Shown here: piece after piece, positions 51,439-62,546 of the stretch
How the letters are laid out: each line of letters begins with the position of its first letter
How positions within the stretch are numbered: the stretch's first letter is position 1
Source: Gracilibacillus lacisalsi DSM 19029
GTDB taxonomy: Bacteria > Bacillota > Bacilli > Bacillales > Amphibacillaceae
NCBI RefSeq assembly: GCF_000377765.1
Contig: NZ_KB898668.1
Span: 62,001-126,000 of the forward strand
DNA: 64,000 nt
Reading direction: 5' to 3'
Position numbers and translations under genes: made by a program
Notes under the pieces: generated by a model
Database searches by the model: none
The model's input: the letters and a program-made list of their open reading frames with translations, nothing else
Told to the model about the DNA's origin: nothing

Positions 51439-53433
51439 TTACTCACCCTCTACATCTTCATATGTTAATGTTTTTTCTATGATGATTTCGTCGTCTTTAA
51501 TCACTTTATACGTCCCTTCGTCATCAGGTTCAATCGTTAATTCAATCGTGAATGTTTTATCTTCTGTAATCATTTCGACATCTTGATATAGTTCTGAAAT
51601 TTCGTTATTCATATCCCCTACATAAATACTGATTTCTTGAGGTTCAGGTTCATCTGTATCCTCATTATTCTCACCAGTATATGGTACGGTAAAGGATTCA
51701 GTATGCGTTATAGGTTCTTTGGGCTCAGGCCCTTTAGATACTGTTAGCTCAACAACTTCGCCCTTTTCAATCTCTTCATTTGCAGATGGGTTCTGCTCAA
51801 TGACATGACCTTCTTCCACTTCATCATGATGCACCTCTTTAACATCAGCTGAAAGATCTCTGTCTTTTAAATAATCGGTTGCTTCATCCACATGTAAGCC
51901 GATCAATCTGTTTAATGTTATTTTTTCTGGTCCTTTACTAATTTCAAAAATAACATTTGTATCTCGAGGTACTACTTCATCACCTGGTGAAGGTTGATAT
52001 TGAGCAATAATTTCGCCTACTGGACGATCCGAGAATTCCTCGTAAAACTTAACATCATTAAACCCTTCTTCAAGAAGAAATTCTTCAATACGTTCATAGT
52101 CCTTGCCAACATAATCATCGAAAACAATCGCCTCAGGTCCTAAACTGACATAGACCGTTATATCTTTCCCTTCTTTAACCGTGTCATTGGGACGCGGATA
52201 GGTTTCGATCACGTGGTTTTCTTCTACTTCTTCATCGTGCTCTTCTTCCTTCAACACATTCAATTTTAAATCTTCTAATTCTTGAAGTGCTTCTTCATAA
52301 CTTAATCCGGAAACATCCGGAACTTGTACATCTTTCGGTTGAAATAAACTAGGTAACACGAACAATGCTAATAAAATTGCCCCGAACAAGATCACAAATA
52401 AGCTAGTAACCCAAATAAACGTTTTTTTACGCTTTTTCTTTTTCTTTTCTTTCGGTTTATCCTGTTCTTCATTATTAGTACCATTCGTTACGATTGTTGT
52501 CTCTTCATCAACCGCATTGTTCTTTACACTGTCATCATCTTTCACAATCGGTATAGCCTTTGTAATCGTATCGTCAGTGTCTGGTGGCTCGTATTTAGCT
52601 ACATGCAATTGGTCTGGATCTAATGCATGTGTTAATTCAGCTTCCATTTCGAAAACTTCCTGATAACGATGAAACGGATCTTTGGCTGTTGACTTTAAGA
52701 CTATATTTTCTACAGATTGAGGTACTCTCGGATTAAATTCCTTGACTGACGGTGTTTCAGATTGTAAATGTTTAAGTGCAATCGAAACGGCTGATTGCCC
52801 CGAAAACGGCAACTGACCTGTTAATAATTCAAATAAAACAATTCCTAGGGAATATATATCTGATTTGCGATTAGCTTTGCCACCTCGTGCTTGTTCTGGT
52901 GACAAATAATGTACGGACCCTAACATCGAATTGGTTTGTGTTAAAGCAGTTGCACTTAATGCAATCGCAATTCCGAAATCAGTTACCTTGATTTGACCAT
53001 AAGGGTCGATTAATATATTTTGCGGTTTGATATCACGGTGAATTAAGCCATTTTCATGTGCATGTGAAATAGCAGAAGTAATTTGCGTCATAATTTCTAT
53101 GACTTCCTCTACTTCTATCGGTGCATGCAATTGTATGTATTGCTTTAACGTCATTCCATCCACATATTCCATCACCATATAATATATTTGATCTTCTTCC
53201 CCAACATCAAAGATATTCACGATATTTGGATGTGATAAGCTCGTAGCTGCTTGTGCTTCCCGATGAAATCTCGTAATAAACTCATCATCATTGGCATATT
53301 CTAAACGTAATACTTTAATCGCTACCTGTCTCTCCAGAATAGTGTCATTTCCCAGATAGACATTGGCCATTCCACCGCCACCAATTAATTTAATGATCTC
53401 GTATCGTTCATTTAACACTTTTCCTTCTAGCAT
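51439..53433 (-). CDS. prkC: PASTA-domain serine/threonine kinase PrkC
   Basis: PrkC is a membrane kinase that senses muropeptides and affects germination, cell wall growth and translation factors. The cytoplasmic kinase domain (1-270) has the glycine loop (18-25), Lys40, HRDIKPQN (132-139) and DFG (152-154). A basic linker leads to one transmembrane helix (about 335-360). Three PASTA domains follow (about 365-570) with a C-terminal acidic Ig-like tail. The length of 664 is near B. subtilis PrkC. It overlaps prpC by 7 bases. Confidence 0.98.
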   Translation of the reverse strand: MLEGKVLNERYEIIKLIGGGGMANVYLGNDTILERQVAIKVLRLEYANDDEFITRFHREAQAATSLSHPNIVNIFDVGEEDQIYYMVMEYVDGMTLKQYIQLHAPIEVEEVIEIMTQITSAISHAHENGLIHRDIKPQNILIDPYGQIKVTDFGIAIALSATALTQTNSMLGSVHYLSPEQARGGKANRKSDIYSLGIVLFELLTGQLPFSGQSAVSIALKHLQSETPSVKEFNPRVPQSVENIVLKSTAKDPFHRYQEVFEMEAELTHALDPDQLHVAKYEPPDTDDTITKAIPIVKDDDSVKNNAVDEETTIVTNGTNNEEQDKPKEKKKKKRKKTFIWVTSLFVILFGAILLALFVLPSLFQPKDVQVPDVSGLSYEEALQELEDLKLNVLKEEEHDEEVEENHVIETYPRPNDTVKEGKDITVYVSLGPEAIVFDDYVGKDYERIEEFLLEEGFNDVKFYEEFSDRPVGEIIAQYQPSPGDEVVPRDTNVIFEISKGPEKITLNRLIGLHVDEATDYLKDRDLSADVKEVHHDEVEEGHVIEQNPSANEEIEKGEVVELTVSKGPEPKEPITHTESFTVPYTGENNEDTDEPEPQEISIYVGDMNNEISELYQDVEMITEDKTFTIELTIEPDDEGTYKVIKDDEIIIEKTLTYEDVEGE

Positions 53434-54176
53434 GGCGGCTCACCAACTTCTTCGTGCTGTTTAATAATCGCTAGCGATATGTTATCTTCTCCACCGCGTT
53501 CATTAGCCAAATCAATTAAGGTTTGACTTAGCTTATCATCTTCTGTTCGCATAATTATTTCATGTAGTTCCTCATCCGTAATTTTATTGGTTAATCCATC
53601 GGAACAAATTAATAATCGCTGATATTCATCCCACTGAGCATGAAAAATATCCGGTTCTAAATCTGGTTCTGTACCTAAGGCCTTTAGAATAACATTCCTT
53701 TTTGGGTGTAATTGCGCATCTTCTTCTGATAATTGACCAGTGCGGACCAGTTCACCTACTAACGAATGATCAGCTGTTACTTGTTTCCAATTCGATTGAT
53801 TGAATAAGTATGCACGGCTATCCCCAATATGGCCAATTACAAGCTCTTGTGCAGTACAAATTGCAACCACTACGGTAGTTCCCATCCCTTGACAAGCAGA
53901 GTCCGACTGAGCTTTTTCAAATACCACGTTATTTACTTTCTTAATAGAATCTGCTAACCAATTTTCCAAATCTAGCTTTTCCAAAGGTTCATCTAATTCG
54001 GACCACATTTTTTCTATTTCTTCAATGGTGAGTTTACTAGCCACATCTCCCGCTTGATGTCCGCCCATGCCATCAGCTACCACTGCAAGCACCGCGTTTT
54101 CACTAGGGAAAACAGCTACAGCATCTTCATTTAACTTACGGACCTTACCTTTGTCGGATTGATATACGTATTTCAT
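53427..54176 (-). CDS. prpC: PP2C-family serine/threonine phosphatase PrpC
   Basis: PrpC is the metal-dependent phosphatase that reverses PrkC phosphorylation. VVADGMGGHQAGDVAS (about residues 35-50), GHIGDSRAYLF, LLICSDGLTNKI and RGGEDNISLAII carry the metal-binding aspartates of the PP2C fold. The ATG at 54176 with AGAAGAGGTG upstream gives 249 residues and the expected MKYVYQSDKGKVR start; an upstream in-frame start overlaps rsmB. The gene ends within the start of prkC. Confidence 0.97.
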   Translation of the reverse strand: MKYVYQSDKGKVRKLNEDAVAVFPSENAVLAVVADGMGGHQAGDVASKLTIEEIEKMWSELDEPLEKLDLENWLADSIKKVNNVVFEKAQSDSACQGMGTTVVVAICTAQELVIGHIGDSRAYLFNQSNWKQVTADHSLVGELVRTGQLSEEDAQLHPKRNVILKALGTEPDLEPDIFHAQWDEYQRLLICSDGLTNKITDEELHEIIMRTEDDKLSQTLIDLANERGGEDNISLAIIKQHEEVGEPPC

Positions 54177-54196
54177 TTCAACACCTCTTCTCCCAG

Positions 54197-55552
54197 TCAA
54201 CTATCCCTAACTAGTCTTGTCATGAAAAAGCCATCACTATTAATATCTTGAGGGAAAATCTGAATCCCCCACTCACTACGACCGCTACTGTCCTCCAATA
54301 CTTCTGGAAGTTCAGCAAAAAATGCCGGATCCACTCGATAAGCTGGGTGTTTTGCAAGGAAATCCTTGATAACTTCTTCATTTTCCTCTTGATCAACGGT
54401 ACAAGTGCTATACATCAGTTTACCTTCATTTTTTAATAATGGTTCTACATGGTGTAGAATTTCTTTTTGAATTGTTGCTAGCTTCCTGATGTCCTCACTT
54501 GTCTTATTATATTTTATATCAGGCTTACTCCGAAGTACACCAAGACCTGAACAAGGTGCATCAATTAGAATTCGATCAAATGTATGGTTAACGTGCTTTT
54601 CTTGTAGCTTTCGTGCATCTGATTGCGCTGCCTGAATAGATGTTAGTCCTAATTCTTTTGCTTTTTTGTTGACTAATGCTGCTTTTTTCGCGTGCAAATC
54701 ATACGCAAATACAGTCCCGCTATCATTCATTTTTTCAGCGATATGTGTTGCTTTTCCTCCAGGTGCACTACATGCATCAAGCACGGTCATTCCTTCTTTT
54801 AAGCCCATCAATTCTGCAACCAACATAGAGCTTTCATCTTGAATGGTAAATAAAGCTTCCTGAAACGTTTCATCTTTCAAAATATTACCTTCTTCAATGA
54901 CTAAACCTTGCTCTGAAAAATCGGACAATCTCACCCTTATATGACTATTTTCCAACCTTGAGAGTAATTGCTTTCTAGTTATACGAAGCGGTTGGACTCG
55001 AATAGACACTTGTTTATGTGTAATATTGGTTTGACACATTTGTTCGGTGGTTTCGATTCCGTATTGCTGATTCCATCGCTTTACCAGCCAGAGTGGATGA
55101 CTTGTTTCGATACTAACTCGTTTCACTGGATCATTTATAAGCTGATAATCAGGAAAACCGTCCCGTTGTGCCGAGCGTAAAATACCATTGACAAAGTTGG
55201 CAATTCCTTTATGTCCTTTTCGCTTAGCAATTTCAACAGATTCATGAATCACGGCATGATCTGGCACTTTGTCCAAATACTTCATTTGGTAGAAAGATAA
55301 ATAGAGTAACCATTTCACCCATGTATCGATCTTTTTGTTCGATTTAATAAACGTGTTCAAATCATATTCAAGTGTTAGCTTTCTTTGCAGTGTACCGTAG
55401 ACGATTTCAGTAAGTAATCCTCCGTCTCTTGGTTCAAGTTGGTGTTTTTTAAGCATTTGATCAATAACTAGGTGACTATATCCACCTTGATCACTTATGC
55501 GCATTAAAAGGTCGAGTGCTATGTTCCTAATGTTGTATAATTGTTTTGTCAT
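54197..55552 (-). CDS. rsmB: 16S rRNA (cytosine-C5)-methyltransferase RsmB
   Basis: RsmB methylates C967 (E. coli numbering) of 16S rRNA. The N-terminal NusB-like domain (NIRNIALDLLMRISDQGGYS) is followed by the SAM-binding fold with VLDACSAPGGKATHIAEKM (about residues 257-275), the first cysteine in IDAPCSGLGVLR and the catalytic cysteine in YSTCTVDQEENE. The length of 451 is normal. It overlaps fmt by 4 bases and precedes prpC. Confidence 0.97.
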   Translation of the reverse strand: MTKQLYNIRNIALDLLMRISDQGGYSHLVIDQMLKKHQLEPRDGGLLTEIVYGTLQRKLTLEYDLNTFIKSNKKIDTWVKWLLYLSFYQMKYLDKVPDHAVIHESVEIAKRKGHKGIANFVNGILRSAQRDGFPDYQLINDPVKRVSIETSHPLWLVKRWNQQYGIETTEQMCQTNITHKQVSIRVQPLRITRKQLLSRLENSHIRVRLSDFSEQGLVIEEGNILKDETFQEALFTIQDESSMLVAELMGLKEGMTVLDACSAPGGKATHIAEKMNDSGTVFAYDLHAKKAALVNKKAKELGLTSIQAAQSDARKLQEKHVNHTFDRILIDAPCSGLGVLRSKPDIKYNKTSEDIRKLATIQKEILHHVEPLLKNEGKLMYSTCTVDQEENEEVIKDFLAKHPAYRVDPAFFAELPEVLEDSSGRSEWGIQIFPQDINSDGFFMTRLVRDS

Positions 55553-56487
55553 TCGCCTAGTTTCTCTCCTACTGTCATATTGCTGCCTACACCTCTAAGA
55601 AAATCGGCTGTCGTCATTTTTTTCTTTCCTGCTGGTTGTACTACTGTTAATTGTATTGCTTTGTGATCACCTGTTGCAACAAGAAGGCCTTCTTCACTAA
55701 TGTTAATCACGCTACCTGCTTGCTCGTTAGTTGTTTTGTTTACCTTGGCTGCTTGATAAACTTTAAATACTTTGCCATTCCATGTTGTAAATGCAACCGG
55801 CCAAGGATGTAATCCTCGAATACGATTATAAACATCTTGTTGTGGCAGCATCCAATCAATTTCTTCTTGATCTCGAGTAATATTTGGCGCAAATGTTGCT
55901 TGACTATCATCTTGTGGCTTTCGATTAGCCTCCCCTGAAAATATCGAAGGAATCGTTTCTAGTAATAAATCTGCTCCCAATTCTGATAGTTTGTCATGTA
56001 ATGTTGCTACGTCATCATTGTCTTCAATGGTAACTTCTCTCTGACTAATGACATCACCAGCATCTAATTTTTCTGCCATATACATAATGGATATTCCCGT
56101 TTTATCATGCCCCTCCAGAATTGCATAATGAATCGGTGCACCACCCCTTAACTTCGGTAATAATGACGCATGAACATTAATACAACCAAACTTCGGGATT
56201 TCTAATAACCCTTTTGGCAGTAATTGACCAAATGCAGCGGTAACAATAAGATCAGGATTTCTCTTCTTAATTTCTTCATAGTCGTCTTTAATTTTTTCCG
56301 GTTGAAATACTGGAATATCATGCTTTTCTGCTGCCACTTTCACTGGTGGAGGTGTCAGGATTTTTTTTCTTCCACGAGGGCGATCAGGCTGTGTTACGAC
56401 TAAATCAATGTGGTAGTCTTCCTTAATCAATACTTCTAAAACTGGCACAGCAAAATCTGGCGTCCCCATAAAAATGATTTTCTTCAT
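55549..56487 (-). CDS. fmt: Methionyl-tRNA formyltransferase
   Basis: Fmt formylates initiator Met-tRNA. IIFMGTPDFAVPVLEVLI at the start, the catalytic Asn/His in INVHASLLPKLRGGAPI (about residues 104-120) and the C-terminal anticodon-side domain with GLHPWPVAFT are typical. The length of 312 is normal. It lies 15 bp after priA, but def, usual between them, is missing. Confidence 0.97.
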   Translation of the reverse strand: MKKIIFMGTPDFAVPVLEVLIKEDYHIDLVVTQPDRPRGRKKILTPPPVKVAAEKHDIPVFQPEKIKDDYEEIKKRNPDLIVTAAFGQLLPKGLLEIPKFGCINVHASLLPKLRGGAPIHYAILEGHDKTGISIMYMAEKLDAGDVISQREVTIEDNDDVATLHDKLSELGADLLLETIPSIFSGEANRKPQDDSQATFAPNITRDQEEIDWMLPQQDVYNRIRGLHPWPVAFTTWNGKVFKVYQAAKVNKTTNEQAGSVINISEEGLLVATGDHKAIQLTVVQPAGKKKMTTADFLRGVGSNMTVGEKLGE

Positions 56488-56501
56488 TTAAAAAACTCCT
56501 C

Positions 56502-58910
56502 TTACATTAATGAATATGGTTCAAAATCGACTTGTATCGTTAAATCATGTCGTTGAATATCATCATAATAATGTTCTTGTATTTTGCGAATAATTTCTCT
56601 TTGATTCGGTTCATCCTTATATTTTACCATGCACTGGTAGCGATATCTATTATTTATACGAACCATTGGTGAAGGAGTAGGTCCTAAAATAGTGGCATGA
56701 TCTGACAAATATTTATATAACAGCTTACAAATTGTTTTGGTTACTTCTTGTGCCTTCCATTGATTTGGATGTGAAACGGTAATTAATGTCAAAAAATAAT
56801 AAGGGGGATAATGAAAGCTTTTACGCATCTCCATTTCTTGCAAAAAGAACTGTTCATAATCATATTGACTAGCTAACTGTACACTGTAATGTTCAGGTGT
56901 ATAGGTTTGAATAATAACTTCTCCAGGTAAACGATGTCTTCCTGCTCGTCCACTCACTTGTGTCATCAGTTGGAATGTTTTTTCAGCAGACCTGAAATCC
57001 GGCAAATGCAACATCGCATCGACTGCTAAAACACCTACAAGCGTTACATTTTCAAAGTCTAGTCCTTTAGCAATCATTTGAGTACCTAATAAAATATTGG
57101 CTTGTCCATTTCCAAATTGCTCTAAAAGCTTTTTATGCGATCCCTTTCGTCTCGTTGTGTCAACATCCATTCGAATCACACTAGCCTCAGGAATATGTTC
57201 TTTTAAGGCTTCCTCAACTTTTTGCGTTCCTGTTCCAAAATAACGAATGGTTTTACTTCCGCATGTCTCACACTCTTTCACCATAGGTATCTGATGATCA
57301 CAATAATGGCATTTTAATTGGTGAGAGCTTTTATGGAACGTCAAGGCGATATCACAATTCGGACATTTCATCACATCTCCACATTCACGGCACATCACAA
57401 AAGTAGAATATCCTCTTCTATTTAAAAATAAAACAACTTGCTGGTTCTGATCGATCCTTTCTTTTATAGCATCAAGCAATTTTCGTGAAAACATGGTGCG
57501 ATTTCCTGCATATAATTCGTCACGCATATCGACAATATCGACAGGAGGCATCGTACCTTCATTCATTCGATCAGGCATTTCTAATAAGTGATAAACGCCT
57601 TTTTTTGCTCTAGCATACGATTCTAACATTGGTGTCGCACTCCCTAAGACTACAGGACAGTTATGATAAGCACCTCGTTTTTTAGCAACTTCTCGTGCGT
57701 GATATCGTGGTTGTTCATCTTGCTTATAACTGGTTTCATGTTCTTCATCAATGATGATAATACCAATATTCTCAAATGGCGCAAAGATTGCCGATCTTGC
57801 TCCCACAACAACTTTCACTTCTCGTTTATGAATCTTTGTCCACTCATCAAATTTCTCTCCTGGTGATAATGCACTATGTAAAACCGCCACTTCCGACCCA
57901 AATCTGCCTTTAAAACGTTGCACCATCTGTGGTGTAAGTGCAATTTCAGGAACCAATACAATGGCCTCTTTTCCTTGATTTAACACTTTTGCGATCGCTT
58001 GTAAATACACTTCTGTTTTACCGCTACCTGTTACACCATGTAATAGAAAGACTTGATCCTGTTTCTCTTCAATTGCTTGCCAAATTGGTTCGATCGCTTG
58101 TTGTTGTTGCTTACTTAATGGTAGTGGTTGTGTTCTTTCAAATTCGTTACCTTGATAGGGATCGCGATAAACCTTTTTTTCTATTTTCTTTAAGAGCTTC
58201 TTCTCGACTAATTGATTAATGGTAGCTGTCGTCGTTTTGAAATTAGTTAAAAGTTCTTTTTGTTCGATCGGATCAGGATGTTGAATAAAGTAATTAATGA
58301 TCTGTTTTTGTTTTTTCGCCCGGTTCGATATATCTTCTAATGCTTCCTCTAATAAGTATGTCTCTTTATCCGGTGCAATAAACAGTTTTGTTTTCTTCGT
58401 TTCTTTAGATTTAACGATATAATTGATTTGAACATGTCCGTTGCGTACCTCTTTTAATAATAGATGATAGTTACCATTTCTTTCGATAAATTCATCGTAA
58501 TCGATAACGGCTCTTCCTGCAAAAAGTTTTTGCAATTCATCTGGTAATTCGTAATCTGTTAATGCCTCAATTTCCTTTTTGTATTTTGCCTTTAATATCT
58601 GCGGTAACATCGCCTGAAATGTTTGGATATAAAAGCTAACCGTTTGCTCGCTAATCCATTTACCTAGTTGCAATAACTCCTCTGTTAAGACCGGTGTAAG
58701 ATCCATCACTTCATCAATAGATTTGAGTTTATCAAAATCAGAGTGATCAACAACGTCTAATACAAAGCCCATTATTTTTCGTGGTCCAAATGGAAGTGAT
58801 ACACGCATACCTTTTTGCACGAGATTCTCAAGCTTTTCTGGTATCAAATAATCAAACGTATGATTTGTCTGGTTTGAGGGGACATCCACAATAACTTTTG
58901 CTACTCGCAT
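56502..58910 (-). CDS. priA: Primosomal protein N' (replication restart helicase PriA)
   Basis: PriA recognises collapsed forks and reloads the replisome. The N-terminal 3'-end-binding domain (VDVPSNQTNHTFDYLIP) precedes the helicase core: LLHGVTGSGKTEVYLQAI (about residues 292-309), IIIDEEHETSYKQ and VLGSATPMLES. Between them and the C-terminal helicase motifs lie the zinc cysteines CRECGDVMKCPNCD and CHYC-CETCG. TQMIAKGLDFENVTLV and VSGRAGRHRLPG follow. The length of 802 is normal. Confidence 0.98.
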   Translation of the reverse strand: MRVAKVIVDVPSNQTNHTFDYLIPEKLENLVQKGMRVSLPFGPRKIMGFVLDVVDHSDFDKLKSIDEVMDLTPVLTEELLQLGKWISEQTVSFYIQTFQAMLPQILKAKYKKEIEALTDYELPDELQKLFAGRAVIDYDEFIERNGNYHLLLKEVRNGHVQINYIVKSKETKKTKLFIAPDKETYLLEEALEDISNRAKKQKQIINYFIQHPDPIEQKELLTNFKTTTATINQLVEKKLLKKIEKKVYRDPYQGNEFERTQPLPLSKQQQQAIEPIWQAIEEKQDQVFLLHGVTGSGKTEVYLQAIAKVLNQGKEAIVLVPEIALTPQMVQRFKGRFGSEVAVLHSALSPGEKFDEWTKIHKREVKVVVGARSAIFAPFENIGIIIIDEEHETSYKQDEQPRYHAREVAKKRGAYHNCPVVLGSATPMLESYARAKKGVYHLLEMPDRMNEGTMPPVDIVDMRDELYAGNRTMFSRKLLDAIKERIDQNQQVVLFLNRRGYSTFVMCRECGDVMKCPNCDIALTFHKSSHQLKCHYCDHQIPMVKECETCGSKTIRYFGTGTQKVEEALKEHIPEASVIRMDVDTTRRKGSHKKLLEQFGNGQANILLGTQMIAKGLDFENVTLVGVLAVDAMLHLPDFRSAEKTFQLMTQVSGRAGRHRLPGEVIIQTYTPEHYSVQLASQYDYEQFFLQEMEMRKSFHYPPYYFLTLITVSHPNQWKAQEVTKTICKLLYKYLSDHATILGPTPSPMVRINNRYRYQCMVKYKDEPNQREIIRKIQEHYYDDIQRHDLTIQVDFEPYSLM

Positions 58911-58912
58911 AC

Positions 58913-60112
58913 TTAAACCTTCCTTAGTTCAGATTCTATTAGTTGAATAATCTGTTTGGCAATGTTCTTTTTGCTGGCCTGTTCAATTGCCTGTTCTTTC
59001 CCATCTCTCGTCATAAATAAAACTTCATTTCGATCAGAAGCAAACCCGATATCTTTACGGCTAATATCATTGAGTACAATGGCATCAAGATTTTTCTTCT
59101 CAAGCTTTTTCCTTCCGTACCTCTCAATATCTTGTGTTTCTGCAGCAAATCCAACAATAAATTGCTTTGTTTTGTGTTGTCCAAGATAATGTAGAATATC
59201 CGTGGTCCGTTCCATTTCTAGTGTCAATGGTCCATCTTGCTTTTTCATCTTGTGTTCGTTTCTTAATGTTGGACGGTAATCTGCTACTGCAGCGGCCTTA
59301 ATAATAATATCCATATGCTCATAATGCCTTCTCACTTGTTCAAACATTTCATCCGCACTTGTTACCTCAATCGTTGTGACGTTTACCGGAGGGGTTAATG
59401 TTGTTGGTCCTGTTATTAAAATGACTTCCGCCCCGTTTTCCATTGCTGCTTGTGCTAGTGCATATCCCATTTTTCCAGAAGAATAATTGGTAAAAAAACG
59501 AACCGGATCTAAAGCTTCTCGAGTCGGACCCGCTGTAATTAATACTTTCTTTCCCATCCAGTTATTTGTTCGATTTGTTTCCATTTCTAATAGTTCAACA
59601 ATGTTTTCCGGTTCTTCCAATCGACCTTTACCAATATAACCACATGCGAGATAGCCATCACCTGGTTCGATAAAGCGGTAACCCCAATTCTCCAGTGTAT
59701 GTAAATTCTGTATCACAGCTGGGTGCTGATACATATGAACATTCATGGCAGGTGCGATATAAACAGGTGCTTGTGTAGCTAAAAGAGTAGTGGTTAACAT
59801 ATCATCCGCAATTCCATTTGCTATTTTGCCTAAGATATTTGCCGTAGCAGGAGCTAACAACACTAAATCAGCCCAATCTGACAAATCGATATGTGCTATT
59901 TTTGCAGGATCTTTTTCATCAAATGTGTCTGTATAAACCGGATTTCTTGATATCGCTTGAAAAGTAAGAGGTGTCACAAATTCAGTTGCATGTTCCGTCA
60001 TTATTACTCTCACATCTGCCCCAGCCTGCGTTAATTTACTAGTTAATGCAACTGCTTTATAAACAGCAATGCCACCAGAAACTCCTAAAACCACTTTCTT
60101 TCCGTTTAACAT
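58913..60112 (-). CDS. coaBC: Bifunctional CoaBC (phosphopantothenoylcysteine synthetase/decarboxylase)
   Basis: CoaBC performs two steps of coenzyme A synthesis. The N-terminal flavin-dependent decarboxylase has GVSGGIAVYKAVALTSKL, the PAMNVHMYQHP substrate loop (about residues 118-128) and CGYIGKGRLEEP with the active-site cysteine. The C-terminal synthetase begins near residue 186 with GKKVLITAGPTREALDPVRF and includes FVGFAAET and NDISRKDIGFASD. The length of 399 is normal. It starts the gene string to thiN. Confidence 0.98.
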   Translation of the reverse strand: MLNGKKVVLGVSGGIAVYKAVALTSKLTQAGADVRVIMTEHATEFVTPLTFQAISRNPVYTDTFDEKDPAKIAHIDLSDWADLVLLAPATANILGKIANGIADDMLTTTLLATQAPVYIAPAMNVHMYQHPAVIQNLHTLENWGYRFIEPGDGYLACGYIGKGRLEEPENIVELLEMETNRTNNWMGKKVLITAGPTREALDPVRFFTNYSSGKMGYALAQAAMENGAEVILITGPTTLTPPVNVTTIEVTSADEMFEQVRRHYEHMDIIIKAAAVADYRPTLRNEHKMKKQDGPLTLEMERTTDILHYLGQHKTKQFIVGFAAETQDIERYGRKKLEKKNLDAIVLNDISRKDIGFASDRNEVLFMTRDGKEQAIEQASKKNIAKQIIQLIESELRKV

Positions 60113-60136
60113 ATCGGTAACCCCTTTCCTGATATA

Positions 60137-60180
60137 GAAGAAACCCCCGCAAGCAGAAGCAATGCGAGGGAGTCTCTTCT
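60137..60180 (-). terminator. Terminator-like hairpin after rpoZ
   Basis: GAAGAAA-CCCCCGC pairs imperfectly with GCGAGGG-AGTCTCTTC across 60137-60180, and a T-rich stretch follows on the minus strand. It separates the gmk-rpoZ transcript from coaBC. Confidence 0.7.
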
Positions 60181-60194
60181 ATTCAACATCGATA

Positions 60195-61302
<1,108 letters not shown>

Positions 61303-61334
61303 CTCGAGCTCCCCCTTAAATTGTAAAGAACAAC

Positions 61335-62213
61335 TTATTCTACATTTTGTATTTGTTCTTTCATTTTTTCTGCTTCACCTTTTAAATAAACAATTTGCTC
61401 ACTGATCCACACGTCATTTGACTTAGAACCTATTGTATTTAACTCTCTGTTTAATTCTTGAACAATAAAATCTAATTTTCTACCAATCGGATCAGTCTCC
61501 TCCATTATTTGCTGAAATTGCTTAATATGACTTTTTATTCTCGTTAGCTCTTCAGAAACGTCGCCTTTTTCTGCAAGCAGTGCAACTTCCTGATAGAGTC
61601 TCGAATCTTCGGAAACAGGCGTATCTTCAAGATATCTGTTAATACGCTCAAGTATTCGCTCTTGATACTCTATTATAACAATTTTTCGTCTTTCACCCAA
61701 CTGTTTTATATTATGAAGTATATTTTCTGTTCTCATCAAGAGATCTTTTCTTAACTCAGCTCCCTCGGTTGTACGCATTTGATTAACTTTAGAGACCGCT
61801 TTTTCCAATGTTTTTTTCATATGTGTTTCTGTGTCAGAATTTATTTCTTCTTTTTCTTCAATGTGAAATATATCGGGAAACTGACTGATCATTTCCACTG
61901 AGATTTCTCCTGCCAACTGGTATTTTGTTTGTAATTGTTTTACATGATCAACGTATTGATCCACTAAGTCCCAATCTGTCTTTAATTGTTTACGGTGTGT
62001 ATAGGCACCAGAAATATGTATAGAAACGTTGATTTTCCCCCGTTTCATCTTATTTTGGATGATTTTTTTTAATTGATCTTCAATAGGCAATAAAAAATGA
62101 GGCATATGAAAAGTAATGTCGAGATAACGATGGTTAACCGCTTTAATTTCTGCACTAATTTCTAACTGTTCATTCCGAAACTCTTCTCTGCCAAAACCAG
62201 TCATGCTTAACAT
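61335..62213 (-). CDS. yicC: YicC/YloC family endoribonuclease
   Basis: YicC-family proteins are RNases that cleave structured RNA; the Bacillus member is YloC. The start [12 protein letters not shown], the [18 protein letters not shown] segment (about residues 21-38) and the C-terminal DUF1732 block ([26 protein letters not shown]) are diagnostic. A Lys/Glu-rich helical middle joins them. The length of 292 is normal. It is the first gene of yicC-remA-gmk-rpoZ, with a promoter upstream. Confidence 0.96.
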   Translation of the reverse strand: MLSMTGFGREEFRNEQLEISAEIKAVNHRYLDITFHMPHFLLPIEDQLKKIIQNKMKRGKINVSIHISGAYTHRKQLKTDWDLVDQYVDHVKQLQTKYQLAGEISVEMISQFPDIFHIEEKEEINSDTETHMKKTLEKAVSKVNQMRTTEGAELRKDLLMRTENILHNIKQLGERRKIVIIEYQERILERINRYLEDTPVSEDSRLYQEVALLAEKGDVSEELTRIKSHIKQFQQIMEETDPIGRKLDFIVQELNRELNTIGSKSNDVWISEQIVYLKGEAEKMKEQIQNVE

Positions 62214-62264
62214 ATTTCATATCCCTTCCATTTACAGTATAAACACTAGTTTCTAACCATAATC

Positions 62265-62294
62265 ATCATATCAAAAATTCTATTCAATAGACAA
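62265..62294 (-). promoter_or_regulatory. Probable sigma-A promoter of yicC-remA-gmk-rpoZ
   Basis: On the minus strand TTGTCT (62289-62294) and TATGAT (62265-62270) are 18 bp apart, 52 bp before the yicC start. Confidence 0.6.
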
Positions 62295-62320
62295 ATAATT
62301 CTGTTACCTATGAAATTTGT

Positions 62321-62522
62321 GTTCAGAAAGTTGCCAAATAAGAAGCCAGAAGGTAAAGCGGTGTAGTTTCGAATCGCGAAACGTGTCCTTTTAAATACGT
62401 GAGCACAAAGAAAAGCTCCATAGAACTACATCGCACGCCGGAAAAGTGTTCTTTTTTTCCAAGGTACGGAGAAACAAGAAAACAAAGAGATTCGCCGCTT
62501 AACATTTGGTGACTTTTTGAAC
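62321..62522. mobile_element. MITE-like element between yicC and rqcH
   Basis: The element is bounded by imperfect terminal inverted repeats of 19 bp: GTTCAGAAAGTTGCCAAAT (62321-62339) and, on the other strand, GTTCAAAAAGTCACCAAAT (62504-62522), 16 of 19 identical. Inside, GCGGTGTAGTT (62358-62368) pairs with AACTACATCGC (62424-62434) around smaller hairpins. Another stem is GGAAAA with TTTTCC. No transposase is encoded, and no certain target duplication is visible. From memory similar repeats occur elsewhere in Bacillaceae. Confidence 0.72.
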
Positions 62523-62546
62523 AACTTCTATAAGAAATGGTATAAT
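62517..62546 (+). promoter_or_regulatory. Probable sigma-A promoter of rqcH
   Basis: TTGAAC (62517-62522) and a perfect TATAAT (62541-62546), preceded by TGG, are 18 bp apart and 20 bp before the rqcH start. The -35 box is the last six bases of the MITE-like element's right terminal repeat. Confidence 0.65.

Noticed and set aside
62323-62505. 60-residue minus-strand frame before rqcH
   Set aside because: It lies entirely inside the MITE-like element and has no ribosome site.
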